Shown one piece after another: positions 1 through 9,392 of a DNA stretch of 64,000 nucleotides (position 1 is the stretch's first letter; each line of letters opens with the position of its first letter). The notes beneath the pieces are model-generated. The model was given only the letters and a program-made list of their open reading frames with translations. It searched no databases and had not been told where the DNA came from. The DNA is from Pseudomonas frederiksbergensis (GTDB taxonomy: Bacteria > Pseudomonadota > Gammaproteobacteria > Pseudomonadales > Pseudomonadaceae). Both the position numbers and the translations under genes were made by a program. The stretch spans positions 3,678,001 to 3,742,000 of the forward strand of contig NZ_CP018319.1 in NCBI RefSeq assembly GCF_001952935.1, written 5' to 3'.

Positions 1-1347
1 CTGACCCGTACACCCCAATTGCTGATCACTGTGGACAACGGGATCTCCAGCGTTGAAGGCGTGGCGGCGGCGAAAAAGGCCGGGCTCCAAGTGCTGGTCA
101 CCGACCACCACTTGCCCGGTGACGAGTTGCCGCTGGCCGATGCCATCGTCAATCCGAATCAGCCGGGTTGCGGGTTTGCGAGCAAGGCGCTGGCCGGCGT
201 CGGAGTGATCTTCTATGTACTGATGGCCCTGCGCGCGCGTTTGCGTAGCCTCGGCTGGTACGAGAGCAAGCCGCAGCCGAACATCGGCGAGTTGCTGGAC
301 CTTGTGGCCCTGGGCAGCGTCGCCGACGTGGTTCCGCTGGATGCCAACAACCGGATTCTGGTGCACCAAGGCCTCGAGCGGATTCGCGCCGGGCGTGCAC
401 GACCGGGGATCAAGGCGATCCTCGAAGTTGCCAAGCGTGATCACACGCGCATCACCTCTACCGACCTGGGTTTCATTGTTGGCCCGCGTCTGAACGCGGC
501 GGGGCGGCTGGATGACATGAGCCTGGGCATCGAATGCCTGCTCACCGAAGACGCTGGTCTGGCACGTGAAATGGCCGCTCAACTCGACGGCATGAACCAG
601 GACCGCAAATCCATTGAGCAGGGCATGCAGCGTGAAGCGCTGGCTCAACTCAAGGATTTGCCGGTCGAGTCGATGCCGTTCGGCCTGTGCCTGTTCGATC
701 CCGAGTGGCACCAGGGTGTCATCGGAATCCTCGCATCGCGTATGAAAGATCGCTATTTCCGTCCGACCATTGCCTTTGCTGATGCCGGCGATGGCTTGCT
801 TAAGGGCTCGGGACGTTCGGTTCAGGGTTTTCATATTCGCGACGCATTGAGCGTGGTGGCGGCGCAGCATCCGAATCTGATCAGCAAATACGGTGGCCAT
901 GCGATGGCCGCCGGCCTGACGCTGCCGGAAGCGAACTTTCCGTTGTTCGCCGAAGCCTTTGACGCGGAAGTGCGTAGGCAATTACGCGAAGAAGACCTGA
1001 CCGGGCGATTGTTGTCGGACGGCACGCTGGCGGTCGAGGAATTCCACCTGGAACTGGCCCGTGCCCTGCGCCATGCCGGACCTTGGGGGCAGCACTTCCC
1101 GGAGCCGTTGTTCCACGGCGTGTTCCAGCTGGTCGAGCAGCGAGTGGTCGGTGAGCGGCACCTCAAAGTGGTGCTGAAGAGTGAATGCGGTTCGGTAAAA
1201 CTGGATGGCATTGCCTTCGGAATCGACCGCGACATCTGGCCGAATCCGACCATCAAGTGGGTGGAATTGGCCTACAAACTCGACCTCAACGAGTTTCGTG
1301 GCAACGAAACGGTGCAGTTGATGATTGCCCACATCGAACCGCGTTGA
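1..1347 (+). CDS. recJ: RecJ, single-stranded-DNA-specific 5'-3' exonuclease (5' end cut by the window)
   Basis: This is the C-terminal 448 residues of RecJ, the DHH-superfamily exonuclease that degrades single-stranded DNA 5' to 3' in RecF-pathway recombination and mismatch and base-excision repair. The open frame runs in from base 1 with no start, so roughly the first 120 residues, including the first metal-binding Asp motif, lie outside the window. The part seen contains the VDNGI motif and, about 15 residues later, TDHH, which carries the family's DHH metal ligands. Further on are the DHHA1-type segment with GPRLNAAGRLDD and the GGHAMAAGL motif near the middle of the remaining protein, both typical of RecJ, and then the OB-fold tail. 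The stop is followed within three bases by a REP hairpin that may end the transcript. Confidence 0.95.
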   Translation: MTRTPQLLITVDNGISSVEGVAAAKKAGLQVLVTDHHLPGDELPLADAIVNPNQPGCGFASKALAGVGVIFYVLMALRARLRSLGWYESKPQPNIGELLDLVALGSVADVVPLDANNRILVHQGLERIRAGRARPGIKAILEVAKRDHTRITSTDLGFIVGPRLNAAGRLDDMSLGIECLLTEDAGLAREMAAQLDGMNQDRKSIEQGMQREALAQLKDLPVESMPFGLCLFDPEWHQGVIGILASRMKDRYFRPTIAFADAGDGLLKGSGRSVQGFHIRDALSVVAAQHPNLISKYGGHAMAAGLTLPEANFPLFAEAFDAEVRRQLREEDLTGRLLSDGTLAVEEFHLELARALRHAGPWGQHFPEPLFHGVFQLVEQRVVGERHLKVVLKSECGSVKLDGIAFGIDRDIWPNPTIKWVELAYKLDLNEFRGNETVQLMIAHIEPR

Positions 1348-1349
1348 AT

Positions 1350-1417
1350 CCTTCGCGAGCAAGCCCGCTCCCACAGGATTTGCGCAACCCCTGTGGGAGC
1401 GGGCTTGCTCGCGAAGG
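1350..1417. repeat. REP/REPIN doublet
   Basis: Two inverted copies of the GCGAGCAAGCCCGCTCCCAC-type REP unit face each other across a short loop and form a nearly perfect hairpin of about 28 bp. It starts two bases after the recJ stop. This is the commonest repeat family in the window. The rest of the gap to 1615 shows no gene. Confidence 0.9.
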
Positions 1418-1615
1418 CGATCTCCGTGACACCAAATATCCCCGGAACCCTCCCTCATCCCCCGATGTCGACTAGTCTCTAAGCACTGCTTGATTCTCCT
1501 TGTGACGTCTTGTCGAATTTTTTGCCCGCGGGGGCGGGTGCTGCACCTTTTTCCTGTCACTCGTCGACTTTCAAACAGAACCCTGGAGCCTGCCCACTGA
1601 TTCGAGAGGTGCCCC

Positions 1616-2722
1616 ATGAGTCTGCTGCTTGAACCCTATACCCTTCGTCAATTGACCCTGCTCAACCGCATTGCGGTATCGCCGATGTGCCAGTACTCCA
1701 GCGTTGATGGACTGGCCAATGACTGGCACCTGGTCCACCTCGGCAGTCGCGCTGTCGGCGGGGCCGGCCTGGTATTTACCGAAGCCACGGCGGTCACGGC
1801 CGACGGGCGCATCACCGCCGAGGACCTCGGCCTGTGGAACGATGAACAGATCGAACCGTTGCAACGCATCACTCGCTTCATTGCGGCGCAAGGCGCTGTG
1901 GCCGGCATTCAGTTGGCTCACGCCGGGCGCAAGGCCAGCACCCATCGGCCGTGGATCGGTAAACATGGCAGCGTCAAACCCGAAGACGGTGGCTGGATCC
2001 CGGTGGGGCCGTCGCCGATTGCTTTCGACCCGCAGCACACCCATCCCAAACAGCTCGATGAAAGCGAGATTGCCGAGGTCATTCAGGCGTTTGTCGCTTC
2101 GGCCAAGCGAGCGCTGACCGCCGGTTTCAAAGTGGTGGAAATACACGCTGCCCACGGCTACCTGTTGCATCAATTTCTTTCGCCCCTGAGCAATCAGCGG
2201 CGCGATCAATTTGGTGGCTCGTTCGAGAATCGCATCCGGCTGGTGCTGCAAGTCACCGAAGCGGTGCGGGCGGTGTGGCCTGAAGAGTTACCGCTGTTCG
2301 TGCGGGTGTCGGCCACCGATTGGGTGGAAGACGGCTGGAACCCGGATGAAACCGTGGAGCTGGCGCGACGCCTCCACGCGTTGGGCGTAGACCTGATTGA
2401 CGTCTCGTCGGGCGGTACGGCGGTGAACGCCGAGATTCCTACAGGTCCCGGTTATCAGACCCGCTTCGCTGAACGTGTACGCAAAGAGTCAGGCATTGCC
2501 ACCGGCACGGTAGGAATGATTACCGAGCCGGCGCAGGCCGAGCACATTCTGCGCACCTGTCAGGCTGACATCATCTTTCTGGCCCGCGAGCTGTTGCGTG
2601 ATCCGTACTGGCCGCTGCATGCCGATGATGACCTGGGTGGACGCAAGGCCATCTGGCCGGCGCAGTATCATCGGGCTACCCATCGTGAGCAGCCGATTCA
2701 TGAGTCGGATTTGCGCGACTGA
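1616..2722 (+). CDS. NADH:flavin oxidoreductase, Old Yellow Enzyme family (YqjM/XenA-like)
   Basis: A 368-residue FMN-dependent ene-reductase that should reduce activated C=C bonds (enones, nitroesters, other electrophiles) using NAD(P)H in the cytoplasm. The TIM-barrel family signatures are present: NRIAVSPMCQY near residue 18, with Cys25 matching the redox-tuning cysteine of YqjM/XenA-type enzymes; HAGRK near residue 102; the paired histidines in EIHAAHGYLLHQF; and NQRRDQFGGSFENR. The length equals that of XenA-type enzymes, which suggests the thermophilic-like subclass and not the classical yeast type. A GAGAGG sequence precedes the ATG. The gene stands alone: a REP hairpin lies upstream and a strong terminator at 2740 follows. 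The natural substrate cannot be read from the sequence. Confidence 0.9.
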   Translation: MSLLLEPYTLRQLTLLNRIAVSPMCQYSSVDGLANDWHLVHLGSRAVGGAGLVFTEATAVTADGRITAEDLGLWNDEQIEPLQRITRFIAAQGAVAGIQLAHAGRKASTHRPWIGKHGSVKPEDGGWIPVGPSPIAFDPQHTHPKQLDESEIAEVIQAFVASAKRALTAGFKVVEIHAAHGYLLHQFLSPLSNQRRDQFGGSFENRIRLVLQVTEAVRAVWPEELPLFVRVSATDWVEDGWNPDETVELARRLHALGVDLIDVSSGGTAVNAEIPTGPGYQTRFAERVRKESGIATGTVGMITEPAQAEHILRTCQADIIFLARELLRDPYWPLHADDDLGGRKAIWPAQYHRATHREQPIHESDLRD

Positions 2723-2739
2723 TTGAGGCGGTAAAACCA

Positions 2740-2770
2740 AAAAGCCCCGATTGTTGTGATCGGGGCTTTT
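2740..2770 (+). terminator. Rho-independent terminator after the OYE gene
   Basis: A perfect 12-bp stem (AAAAGCCCCGAT paired with ATCGGGGCTTTT) surrounds a 7-nt loop 17 bases after the stop. A-tracts and T-tracts flank it, so it can serve both strands. Confidence 0.9.
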
Positions 2771-2805
2771 CTGATTCTGTGCAGTGAGGTTTGTTGTCTG
2801 TCAGG

Positions 2806-2907
2806 CCCTCATCGCGAGCAGGCTCGCTCCCACATTGGATCTCCATTGGATGTAAATTTTGTATCCAACAAAGATCACCTGTGGGAGCGAGCCTGCTCAC
2901 GATGGGG
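2806..2907. repeat. REP/REPIN doublet
   Basis: Inverted REP units, ATCGCGAGCAGGCTCGCTCC and its near complement, are separated by a loop of about 43 nt. The element lies between the convergent OYE and opgD genes. Confidence 0.88.
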
Positions 2908-2931
2908 CCAGCCCAGACCCCCCGATTACTC

Positions 2932-4557
2932 TCAGGTGTACTTGCGCTTCTCAGGCGCCGGCGGGAAATACTGGTACAACCAGGTCTCACTTAACGTCCG
3001 GTCATTGGTGCGAATGAACAACCGCAGCTCAACCGGAGCCACGCTGTCATTGGTCGGGTACCAGTCAAAGGTAATGCGGTAACCCTTGATGTCATCCAGC
3101 ACCAGCACGTTGAAATCCTTGACCTGCCCATTCGAGCACGTGACCACCGGCTCGATCCCCGTGCCTTCAGGCAAGCGATCCAGGCCGCCTCCGGTGAAGT
3201 CCACGGCAAACCGTCGAGCCCAGACCTCCGGGTAATGCTCGCCAGGTGCCCAGCCTTCGATGAAGCCGCCCATGCCCGAACGAGTGGCGTTGACCCGCGC
3301 CAACGGTGTGCCGACCGGTGGCAGTGCGCTCCAGTACAGCTTGTAGCCGTAGTTCAGGGAGTCGCCGGCCGCGACCGGTTTCTTCGGGGTCCAGAACGCG
3401 ACGATGTTATCCAGTGTTTCGCCAGTCGTAGGAATTTCCAACAGATCGATAGAGCCTTCGCCCCACGCGGTCGTAGGTTCTACCCACAGGCTCGGACGCT
3501 TGCTGTACCAGTCGACGGTGTCTTGATAACTGTCGAACTCATGATCGGTCTGCACCAGACCGAAACCTTTCGGGTCGGTGTCGGCGAAGGCGTTGAATTG
3601 CAGGGTGGCCGGGTTGTTCAGCGGGCGGCAGATCCACTCGCCGTTGCCGCGCCACATGGCCAGGCGATCAGAGTCGTGGATTTGCGGGTGAATCGTGTCG
3701 CACATCCGCCGTTCATGGGTGCCGCAGCTGAACATGCTGGTCATCGGCGCGATGCCCAGTTGTTCGATGGAAGTGCGCGCATTGATGTGGGCATCGATGG
3801 CCATGACAACCTGGCTGGCCTGGCAGTCGATGTCGAAACGGTAGGCACCGGTGGCGCTCGGCGAATCCAGCAGGGCGTAGACCACGAAGCGGGTGCTGTT
3901 TTTGTCCGGGGTCTCGAACCAGAACTTGGTGAAATCCGGGAATTCTTCACGCTTCTTGGCATAGGTATCGATCGCCAGCCCGCGTGCCGACAGACCGTAC
4001 TGCCCTGAGGCATCGACCGCGCGGAAATAGCTGGCGCCGAGGAAGGACAGTACGTCGTGCCGGTCCAGCTCCGGGGCCTTGAACAGCTTGAACCCGGAGA
4101 ACCCCAGGTCGCCCGTGAGCTGTTTGGTGTCGACCGTGGTTTTTTCATAGTTGAACAGGGAAGGGCGGAAATGCACTTCCCGCGCCTGACGCGTCTTGGG
4201 GTCGACGCTGTACATGCGCACCGGCTGCTTGAACCCCATGCCCACATGGAAGAACTGCACATCCAGCTGACCCTTGAGGTCATGCCAGAGCGAGTGATTG
4301 CCGTCGTAGCGGATCGCGTTGAAGTTTTGCGGAGTCATGGTCGCCAGGGTCGGCGGCAACACCTGCTTGGTGTCCTGATAGCGATTGCCGGCGAGCTGCT
4401 TGGCCTGGATCTTCAGCGCTTCGAAATCGAACGCCTGAGCCTCGCCATCTGCCGCGCCGGTACCGGCCCAGGCCCGCGAAGCCAGCAGGCCGGTGGCTGA
4501 TAAACCGGTGTAGGCGGCGATGGCCATGGATGCTTTGAGCAAATTCCTGCGGTGCAT
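2932..4557 (-). CDS. opgD: OpgD/MdoD, periplasmic glucan biosynthesis protein
   Basis: A 541-residue protein of the OpgG/OpgD family, which shapes the backbone of osmoregulated periplasmic glucans. The start at 4557 is chosen because it begins [10 protein letters not shown], a twin-arginine signal followed by a hydrophobic run ending in ASRAWAG; OpgD, unlike OpgG, is a Tat substrate. An in-frame extension of 30 residues upstream would bury this signal. A weak AGG lies about 9 nt before the ATG. The mature part has family-typical stretches such as [14 protein letters not shown] and the tryptophan-rich ending [12 protein letters not shown]. No opgG or opgH is adjacent. OpgD usually acts with those remote genes; a different glucan synthase gene, ndvB, lies at the far end of this window. 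Confidence 0.92.
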   Translation of the reverse strand: MHRRNLLKASMAIAAYTGLSATGLLASRAWAGTGAADGEAQAFDFEALKIQAKQLAGNRYQDTKQVLPPTLATMTPQNFNAIRYDGNHSLWHDLKGQLDVQFFHVGMGFKQPVRMYSVDPKTRQAREVHFRPSLFNYEKTTVDTKQLTGDLGFSGFKLFKAPELDRHDVLSFLGASYFRAVDASGQYGLSARGLAIDTYAKKREEFPDFTKFWFETPDKNSTRFVVYALLDSPSATGAYRFDIDCQASQVVMAIDAHINARTSIEQLGIAPMTSMFSCGTHERRMCDTIHPQIHDSDRLAMWRGNGEWICRPLNNPATLQFNAFADTDPKGFGLVQTDHEFDSYQDTVDWYSKRPSLWVEPTTAWGEGSIDLLEIPTTGETLDNIVAFWTPKKPVAAGDSLNYGYKLYWSALPPVGTPLARVNATRSGMGGFIEGWAPGEHYPEVWARRFAVDFTGGGLDRLPEGTGIEPVVTCSNGQVKDFNVLVLDDIKGYRITFDWYPTNDSVAPVELRLFIRTNDRTLSETWLYQYFPPAPEKRKYT

Positions 4558-4902
4558 AAGTTCAACCTGTCGTGAACAATCCCGCGCCGTTCCTGGCACG
4601 TGCTGGATCAAAAATAAAGGTTCGGACATGCCTTCGGCCAAACGCAACGGACATTAAACAGATAACAAATAGCTTAAACCGTTCGGTTGTGTAGAAAAAA
4701 TGATTGGTAGCACTTTGGCTTCGCGGCAATGAAACAAGAAATGTCGGTTAAGTTTTCTGACAGTGCTTTCTGATTTATAGGGCATTTCTGCTTTTTTCGA
4801 CTAATTACTCTAAAAATCGCTTTTCACCGCCGCGATAGTTCCTATTCTGTGTTCATGACCGACCCTGCCCTTCAGGCCGGCGACTAGAAAAAGGAGAGGG
4901 CG
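4558..4902. other. 345-bp AT-richer intergenic region, probable divergent promoters
   Basis: This gap separates divergent opgD and the small gene at 4903. It is clearly AT-richer than its surroundings, especially from 4650 to 4850. A possible sigma-70 promoter for the rightward gene is TTTTCA at 4821-4826 and TATTCT at 4843-4848 with a 16-nt spacer; the match is weak. I see no open frame, repeat or RNA gene. Confidence 0.35.
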
Positions 4903-5133
4903 ATGCGGTTTTTGAAGTTTTCTCGGGCTTATAGAAGGACATCGTCCATGACGAAAGTACAAGGCATCACTCAGTTGCTGGGAATCCTACCTTGCCTGAG
5001 CACTGCGCGCCGAAGGCGTCGGGTCAGCTCGGACGAGATGAAGTTGTTGGAGCGCTATCGGGAGCTGTCGGAAAGCGACCAGATTGCGATGCGGTATCTG
5101 GTGGAGGCGATGAGGAGTGTTTCGCGGTTTTAA
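4903..5133 (+). CDS. Small basic uncharacterised protein
   Basis: A 76-residue protein of unknown function. The ATG at 4903 follows AAGGAGAGGG with ideal spacing. An alternative ATG at 4948 (AAGGA 9 nt upstream) would give a 61-residue form starting MTKVQGITQ. There is a run of five arginines near the middle. The C-terminal 30 residues, LLERYRELSESDQIAMRYLV, look like an amphipathic helix pair of the kind that follows the helix-turn-helix in some XRE-type regulators, but no DNA-binding domain precedes it here. There are no membrane segments. A 13-bp hairpin follows, so it appears to be a single-gene transcript next to the ParD/ParE locus. Confidence 0.6.
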   Translation: MRFLKFSRAYRRTSSMTKVQGITQLLGILPCLSTARRRRRVSSDEMKLLERYRELSESDQIAMRYLVEAMRSVSRF

Positions 5134-5141
5134 GGGGGTAC

Positions 5142-5179
5142 GACATTCAGCCGCGGCGATAGTGTTGCGGCTGAATGTC
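5142..5179. terminator. Hairpin between convergent genes, possible terminator
   Basis: A perfect 13-bp stem (GACATTCAGCCGC with GCGGCTGAATGTC) and a 12-nt loop sit between the small gene's stop and the parE stop. No T-tract follows, so factor-independent termination is uncertain. Confidence 0.5.
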
Positions 5180-5184
5180 GCCGA

Positions 5185-5475
5185 TTACCAATTTTGCGAT
5201 CGCTCTGCCCGCTGGTGCAGAACACGCAGTACCTGTATCTGGCCATGCATCAATCGATAGGGAGCGATAAATGGATAACGGCCAAATACCAGCTCACGTA
5301 CATCCGGTACTACTGAAGGCCTTCCTGACCCTGGAAACTGCTCCAGTTGATGGAAGGATTGCAGAAAAATCGCTATGACCTCCAGTGCGGCATCAGCACC
5401 AAGGATGCCTTGGTAATACTCATGAATAGAATCGAGGTCACTTTCAGCTTTTTCAGTCAGTGCTACGCTCGGCAC
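5185..5475 (-). CDS. RelE/ParE-family toxin
   Basis: A 96-residue type II toxin of the RelE/ParE superfamily. The family outline is visible: the N-terminal VALTEKAESDLDSIHEYYQ, the central FPGSGRPSVVPDVRELVFGRYPF, and the end YRLMHGQIQVLRVLHQR. The GRYPFIAPYR stretch is typical of ParE. ParE toxins poison DNA gyrase and RelE toxins cut mRNA; the sequence favours ParE but does not settle the target. The start overlaps the end of the antitoxin gene by 23 nt, as expected for a translationally coupled pair. Confidence 0.85.
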   Translation of the reverse strand: MPSVALTEKAESDLDSIHEYYQGILGADAALEVIAIFLQSFHQLEQFPGSGRPSVVPDVRELVFGRYPFIAPYRLMHGQIQVLRVLHQRAERSQNW

Positions 5476-5701
5476 GTTTTGCCCACTTAGCCTTTACGGC
5501 ATCCAGATCGGTGAGATTTCCTGCGTCGGCGTCTTTTATGCCGTCGCTTATGGCTTGCAGATGCCATGACTCGGCTTCTACATATCGAACCAATGCACGC
5601 TTGAGATGGTACTGACGGTCTCGATCGGTGGCCGCTGCCAGATTATCCAGCTGTTGGGCCAGCGATTCTTCAACTCGAAAGGACAAAACGGGTGAGGCCA
5701 T
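5453..5701 (-). CDS. ParD/CopG-type ribbon-helix-helix antitoxin
   Basis: An 82-residue antitoxin encoded immediately upstream of the toxin. Residues 1-45 form a ribbon-helix-helix fold: a short beta strand SPVLSFRVE, then two helices including LAQQLDNLAAATDRDRQYHLKRALVRYVE. The C-terminal tail (about residues 46-82, acidic then basic) would wrap the toxin. The protein should bind the palindrome just upstream of its own start and repress the operon alone or with the toxin. GGAGAG (5707-5712 on the complement) sits at ribosome-binding distance from the ATG. Confidence 0.88.
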   Translation of the reverse strand: MASPVLSFRVEESLAQQLDNLAAATDRDRQYHLKRALVRYVEAESWHLQAISDGIKDADAGNLTDLDAVKAKWAKRAERSTD

Positions 5702-5716
5702 GGTGGCTCTCCTAGA

Positions 5717-5746
5717 GGTGTATACGCTGTAAACGACGTAAACACC
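5717..5746. promoter_or_regulatory. Candidate ParD operator palindrome
   Basis: GGTGTATACGCTG and CGACGTAAACACC are inverted copies (10 of 13 positions) around a 4-nt centre, 15 nt upstream of the antitoxin start. CCTAG and CTAGG flank them on the outside and extend the symmetry. The position and dyad fit an autoregulatory ribbon-helix-helix operator. The remainder of 5702-6014 holds only this site and the REP doublet at 5918. Confidence 0.6.
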
Positions 5747-5917
5747 CTAGGTCTTACCGGCTTGTTCGTCAACCGATTGCCTTGCATTGGTTTGAAGAAA
5801 CCTTAGCGGGCGAAAGAAGAATGGGAGGAGGGGATGTATTTCGAAATGCTCTGAGTGCCCCGCTGCCATTGGTGGCACAGGTTTCGGTTTTCCGGGACGA
5901 AGTGGTGCACCAGAAGC

Positions 5918-6011
5918 CATCGCGGGCAAGCCTTGCTCCTACAGGTTTTGTGGTCGTGCACCAGTCTTGCGAACGACATCAATCCTGTAGGAGCAAAGCC
6001 TGCTCGCGATG
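5918..6011. repeat. REP/REPIN doublet (CTCCTACAGG variant)
   Basis: Inverted units of the variant that ends GCTCCTACAGG instead of GCTCCCACAGG enclose a loop of about 35 nt. The element ends four bases before the patD stop codon and is a likely transcript end for the putrescine cluster. Confidence 0.85.
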
Positions 6012-6014
6012 CTT

Positions 6015-7439
6015 TTAGTGCTTGAACATCACATGCCGAACGACGGTGTAGTCCTCCAGCCCGTACATGGACATGTCCTTGCCATAACCGGACAGTTTCT
6101 GACCGCCGTGGGGCATTTCGCTGACCAGCATGAAGTGCGTATTCACCCAGGTGCAGCCGTACTGCAAACGCGCAGACAGGCGATGCGCACGACCGACGTC
6201 CGAGGTCCAGACCGACGACGCCAGGCCATAGTTCGAATCGTTGGCCCAGCCCAGCACCTGTGCTTCATCGGTGAATTTGGTCACCGACACCACCGGCCCG
6301 AACACTTCACGACGGACGATTTCATCGTCCTGTTGCGCGTCGGCCAACACGGTGGGTTCGAAGAAGAATCCATTGCCTTCCACAGCCTTGCCGCCGGTGA
6401 TCAATCGGATATGCGGCTGCGCCACGGCACGCTCGACAAACCCGGTCACGCGGTCGCGATGTTGCGCGGTGATCAACGGACCCAGCTCGGTCGATGGATC
6501 ATCCTGCAAGCCGCACTTGATGCTGCTGACCGCTTCGCCGAGCTTCTCGACGAACGTGTCGTAGATGCCTTCCTGCGCGTAGATGCGGCAGGCGGCGGTG
6601 CAGTCCTGGCCGGCGTTGTAGAAACCGAAGGTGCGAATGCCTTCCACGGCGGCGTCGATGTCGGCGTCGTCGAAGATGATCACCGGGGCCTTGCCGCCCA
6701 GTTCCATGTGCATGCGTTTGACGCTGTCGGCGGTGCTGGAAATGATGTTCGAACCGGTGGCGATCGAACCGGTCAACGAGACCATGCGCACTTTCGGGTG
6801 TGTGACCAGTGGATGACCCACCGTAGGACCACGACCGAACACCAGGTTAAGCACGCCGGCCGGGAAAATATCCGACGCCAGTTCCGCCAGGCGCAGCGCG
6901 GTCAGCGGGGTTTGTTCCGACGGTTTGAGCACCACGGTATTACCTACGGCGAGGGCCGGGGCGATTTTCCAGGCGACCATCATCAGCGGGTAGTTCCATG
7001 GTGCGATGGACGCGATCACGCCGACCGGGTCGCGGCGGATCATCGAGGTGTGGCCGGGGAGGTATTCACCGCCCGCCGAACCGCTCATGCAACGGCTGGC
7101 GCCAGCGAAGAAACGGAACACGTCGGCAATCGCCGGGATCTCGTCGTTCAATGCGGCGCTGTAGGGTTTTCCGCAGTTATCCGATTCCAGTTTGGCCAGT
7201 TCTTCGCCATGGGCTTCGATGGCGTCGGCGAGTTTGAGCAGCAGCAATGAGCGTTCTTTCGGCGTGGTTTGCGACCAGCCTTCGAAGGCGCTGTCGGCGG
7301 CACGCACGGCGGCATCGACCTGGGCTTCACTGGCTTCGTTGATTTCCACCAACACACGACCGAGGGCCGGGTTGAACACCGGTTGGGCGGGGCCTTCGCC
7401 GTCGATCAGTTGGCCATTGATCAAGAGTTTGGTTTGCAT
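6015..7439 (-). CDS. patD: Gamma-aminobutyraldehyde dehydrogenase PatD (YdcW)
   Basis: A 474-residue NAD-dependent aldehyde dehydrogenase, the same length as E. coli PatD/YdcW and very similar to it along the whole chain, for example [10 protein letters not shown] at the start and [15 protein letters not shown] at the end. It should oxidise 4-aminobutyraldehyde, made from putrescine, to GABA. The catalytic cysteine is Cys280 in [11 protein letters not shown], the general base Glu246 is in MELGGK, and the coenzyme-loop motif SLTGSIATG is intact. The ATG at 7439 follows AGAGGA. A 17-residue longer frame exists but lacks support. It is the last gene of the cluster, separated from ydcV by a REP doublet, so it may have reduced or independent expression. 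Confidence 0.93.
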   Translation of the reverse strand: MQTKLLINGQLIDGEGPAQPVFNPALGRVLVEINEASEAQVDAAVRAADSAFEGWSQTTPKERSLLLLKLADAIEAHGEELAKLESDNCGKPYSAALNDEIPAIADVFRFFAGASRCMSGSAGGEYLPGHTSMIRRDPVGVIASIAPWNYPLMMVAWKIAPALAVGNTVVLKPSEQTPLTALRLAELASDIFPAGVLNLVFGRGPTVGHPLVTHPKVRMVSLTGSIATGSNIISSTADSVKRMHMELGGKAPVIIFDDADIDAAVEGIRTFGFYNAGQDCTAACRIYAQEGIYDTFVEKLGEAVSSIKCGLQDDPSTELGPLITAQHRDRVTGFVERAVAQPHIRLITGGKAVEGNGFFFEPTVLADAQQDDEIVRREVFGPVVSVTKFTDEAQVLGWANDSNYGLASSVWTSDVGRAHRLSARLQYGCTWVNTHFMLVSEMPHGGQKLSGYGKDMSMYGLEDYTVVRHVMFKH

Positions 7440-7492
7440 GGCTTTGTCCTCTTCGCAACTGTTGTTTTTTCTCTGTAGGAGCCCGATCAAAT

Positions 7493-7584
7493 TGTGGGAG
7501 TGAGCCTGCTCGCGATAGCGGTGTATCAGCTGACATCAATGTTGAATGTGATGTCCTCATCGCGAGCAGGCTCACTCCTACAGA
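7493..7584. repeat. REP/REPIN doublet between patD and ydcV
   Basis: Inverted units TGTGGGAGTGAGCCTGCTCG and its complement enclose a loop containing ACATCAATGTTGAATGTGAT. That loop is the complement of the loops in the elements at 27783 and 29811, which shows that these doublets share an ancestor as whole units. Confidence 0.88.
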
Positions 7585-7611
7585 GATTCGATTCCTTCAG
7601 TGGTCATTCGG

Positions 7612-8454
7612 TTATTTCCCGCCACTGCCCGCAACGCTTTCGCCGCCACGGGTCAGGTAATAGGCGCCGAGGATCGGCAGCATGGTCACCATCATCACCA
7701 GCATCGCGACGACGTTGGTCACCGGCACGTCCCGTGGGCGGCTGAGCTGGTTGAGCAGCCACAGCGGCAGGGTGCGTTCATGGCCGGCGGTGAAGGTAGT
7801 GACGATGATTTCGTCGAACGACAGGGCAAACGCCAACATGCCGCCGGCCAGCAACGCCGAGCCGAGGTTCGGCAGGACGATGTAGCGGAAGGTCTGCCAG
7901 CCGTCGGCACCGAGGTCCATCGAAGCCTCGATCAAACTGTGAGACGTGCGACGCAAGCGGGCGATGACGTTGTTGTAGACGATCACCACACAGAAGGTCG
8001 CGTGGCCGACAATGATGGTGAACATTCCCGGCTCGATCCCCAGCGTCTTGAAGGTCGCCAGCAAGGCGATGCCGGTGATGATCCCCGGCAAGGCAATCGG
8101 CAGGATCAGCATCAGCGAAATGCCTTGCTTGCCGAAGAAATCCCGCCGGTACAAGGCCGCCGACGCTAGCGTGCCGAGGATCAGCGCAATCAACGTCGCG
8201 ACGGAAGCGATTTGCAGTGACAGCTTGATCGCTTCCAGCACGTCGGGACGCGAGAACGCCACGCCGATCCACTTCAACGTGAAGCCTTTAGGCGGAAAAC
8301 TGAACGCCGCGTCTTCGGTGTTGAAGGCGTACAGGAAGATGATCAGGATCGGAAAGTGCAGAAACAGCAACCCGCCCCAGGCTGCGATGCGCAGGCCAAG
8401 CGAAGCTTTCTCTCCGTGGGTTTCCGGCACTGGTTTTTTTGCATCAGAGCGCAT
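7612..8454 (-). CDS. ydcV: ABC transporter permease, YdcV/PotC type
   Basis: A 280-residue inner-membrane permease of the spermidine/putrescine family. The N-terminal tail (to about residue 20) is followed by six predicted membrane helices. The EAA loop that docks onto the ATPase is [20 protein letters not shown] near residue 185. The start overlaps the end of ydcU by 11 nt, which signals translational coupling. Together with YdcS, YdcT and YdcU it forms a complete importer for putrescine or a related amine or GABA. The substrate is inferred from the neighbouring dehydrogenases and from the E. coli ydcSTUVW order. Confidence 0.9.
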   Translation of the reverse strand: MRSDAKKPVPETHGEKASLGLRIAAWGGLLFLHFPILIIFLYAFNTEDAAFSFPPKGFTLKWIGVAFSRPDVLEAIKLSLQIASVATLIALILGTLASAALYRRDFFGKQGISLMLILPIALPGIITGIALLATFKTLGIEPGMFTIIVGHATFCVVIVYNNVIARLRRTSHSLIEASMDLGADGWQTFRYIVLPNLGSALLAGGMLAFALSFDEIIVTTFTAGHERTLPLWLLNQLSRPRDVPVTNVVAMLVMMVTMLPILGAYYLTRGGESVAGSGGK

Positions 8455-9391
8455 CGAAGGCCCCCAGTCGTTTCACGATAGTCAGGTAAATGGCGATCAA
8501 CACAATCGGCACCAACGTGAAGGCCGCAGCCATCGGCATGTTGCCGATCGCGCCTTGCTGGGCGTACACCATGCTGCCGACGAAGTAGCCCGGCGGGCCC
8601 ACCAGTTGCGGCACGATGAAGTCGCCCAGGGTCAGTGAAAAGGTGAAGATCGAACCGGCCGCGATGCCCGGAATCGACAGCGGCAAAATCACTTGCATAA
8701 AGGTCTGGCGCGGCTTTGCGCCAAGGTCGGCCGACGCTTGCAGCAAGGACGGGGGCAGACGTTCCAGCGAGGCCTGGATCGGCAGGATCATGAACGGCAG
8801 CCAGATGTAGACGAACACCATGAACCGGCCCAGGTGCGAGGTCGACAAGGTGCTGCCGCCGACACCCGGAATGCCCAAAACGAATTGCAACACCGGCTCA
8901 AGCCCCAGGTGCTGAACGAACCACTGTGCCACGCCGCCCTTGGCCAGCAGCAACGTCCAGGCATACGCCTTGACGATGTAGCTGGCCCACATCGGCATCA
9001 TCACCGCGATGTAGAAAAACGCCTTGGTCTTGCCGGTGGTGTAGCGCGCCATGTAGTAGGCGATCGGGAACGCGACGATGGCACTGGCGATCGACACGAC
9101 GACGGCCATGCTCAAGGTGCGCAGGATGATGTCGAAGTTCGACGGCTGGAACAGGGCTGCGAAGTTCGCCAGGGTCAGGTCGGGCGTGACCGCCATGGTG
9201 AAGTCATCGAAGGTGTAGAAGCCTTGCCACAACAGAACCAGCAGCGAGCCGAGGTAGATCGCGCCGAACCACAGCAGTGGCGGCACCAGCAGCAGCGACA
9301 GGTAAAAATTCGGCCGGCGATACAGCAGGTTGGAAAACCGGCGCAGCGGCGAGCCGCCGGCCGGGGTTTGAGGGAGAGCCACGCTGTTCAT
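8444..9391 (-). CDS. ydcU: ABC transporter permease, YdcU/PotB type
   Basis: A 315-residue permease that pairs with YdcV. After a basic N-terminal tail of about 28 residues there are six hydrophobic helices, beginning [20 protein letters not shown]. The EAA loop reads [20 protein letters not shown] near residue 230. The gene begins one base after the ydcT stop and overlaps ydcV, so ydcT, ydcU and ydcV form a tightly packed transcript. Confidence 0.9.
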   Translation of the reverse strand: MNSVALPQTPAGGSPLRRFSNLLYRRPNFYLSLLLVPPLLWFGAIYLGSLLVLLWQGFYTFDDFTMAVTPDLTLANFAALFQPSNFDIILRTLSMAVVVSIASAIVAFPIAYYMARYTTGKTKAFFYIAVMMPMWASYIVKAYAWTLLLAKGGVAQWFVQHLGLEPVLQFVLGIPGVGGSTLSTSHLGRFMVFVYIWLPFMILPIQASLERLPPSLLQASADLGAKPRQTFMQVILPLSIPGIAAGSIFTFSLTLGDFIVPQLVGPPGYFVGSMVYAQQGAIGNMPMAAAFTLVPIVLIAIYLTIVKRLGAFDAL

Positions 9392-9392
9392 C

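Noticed and set aside
6009..7250. Long rightward open frame (over 400 codons) across patD
   Set aside because: It is antisense to a well-supported dehydrogenase, has an Arg/His/Gly-rich composition typical of a GC3 shadow frame, and has no ribosome site.
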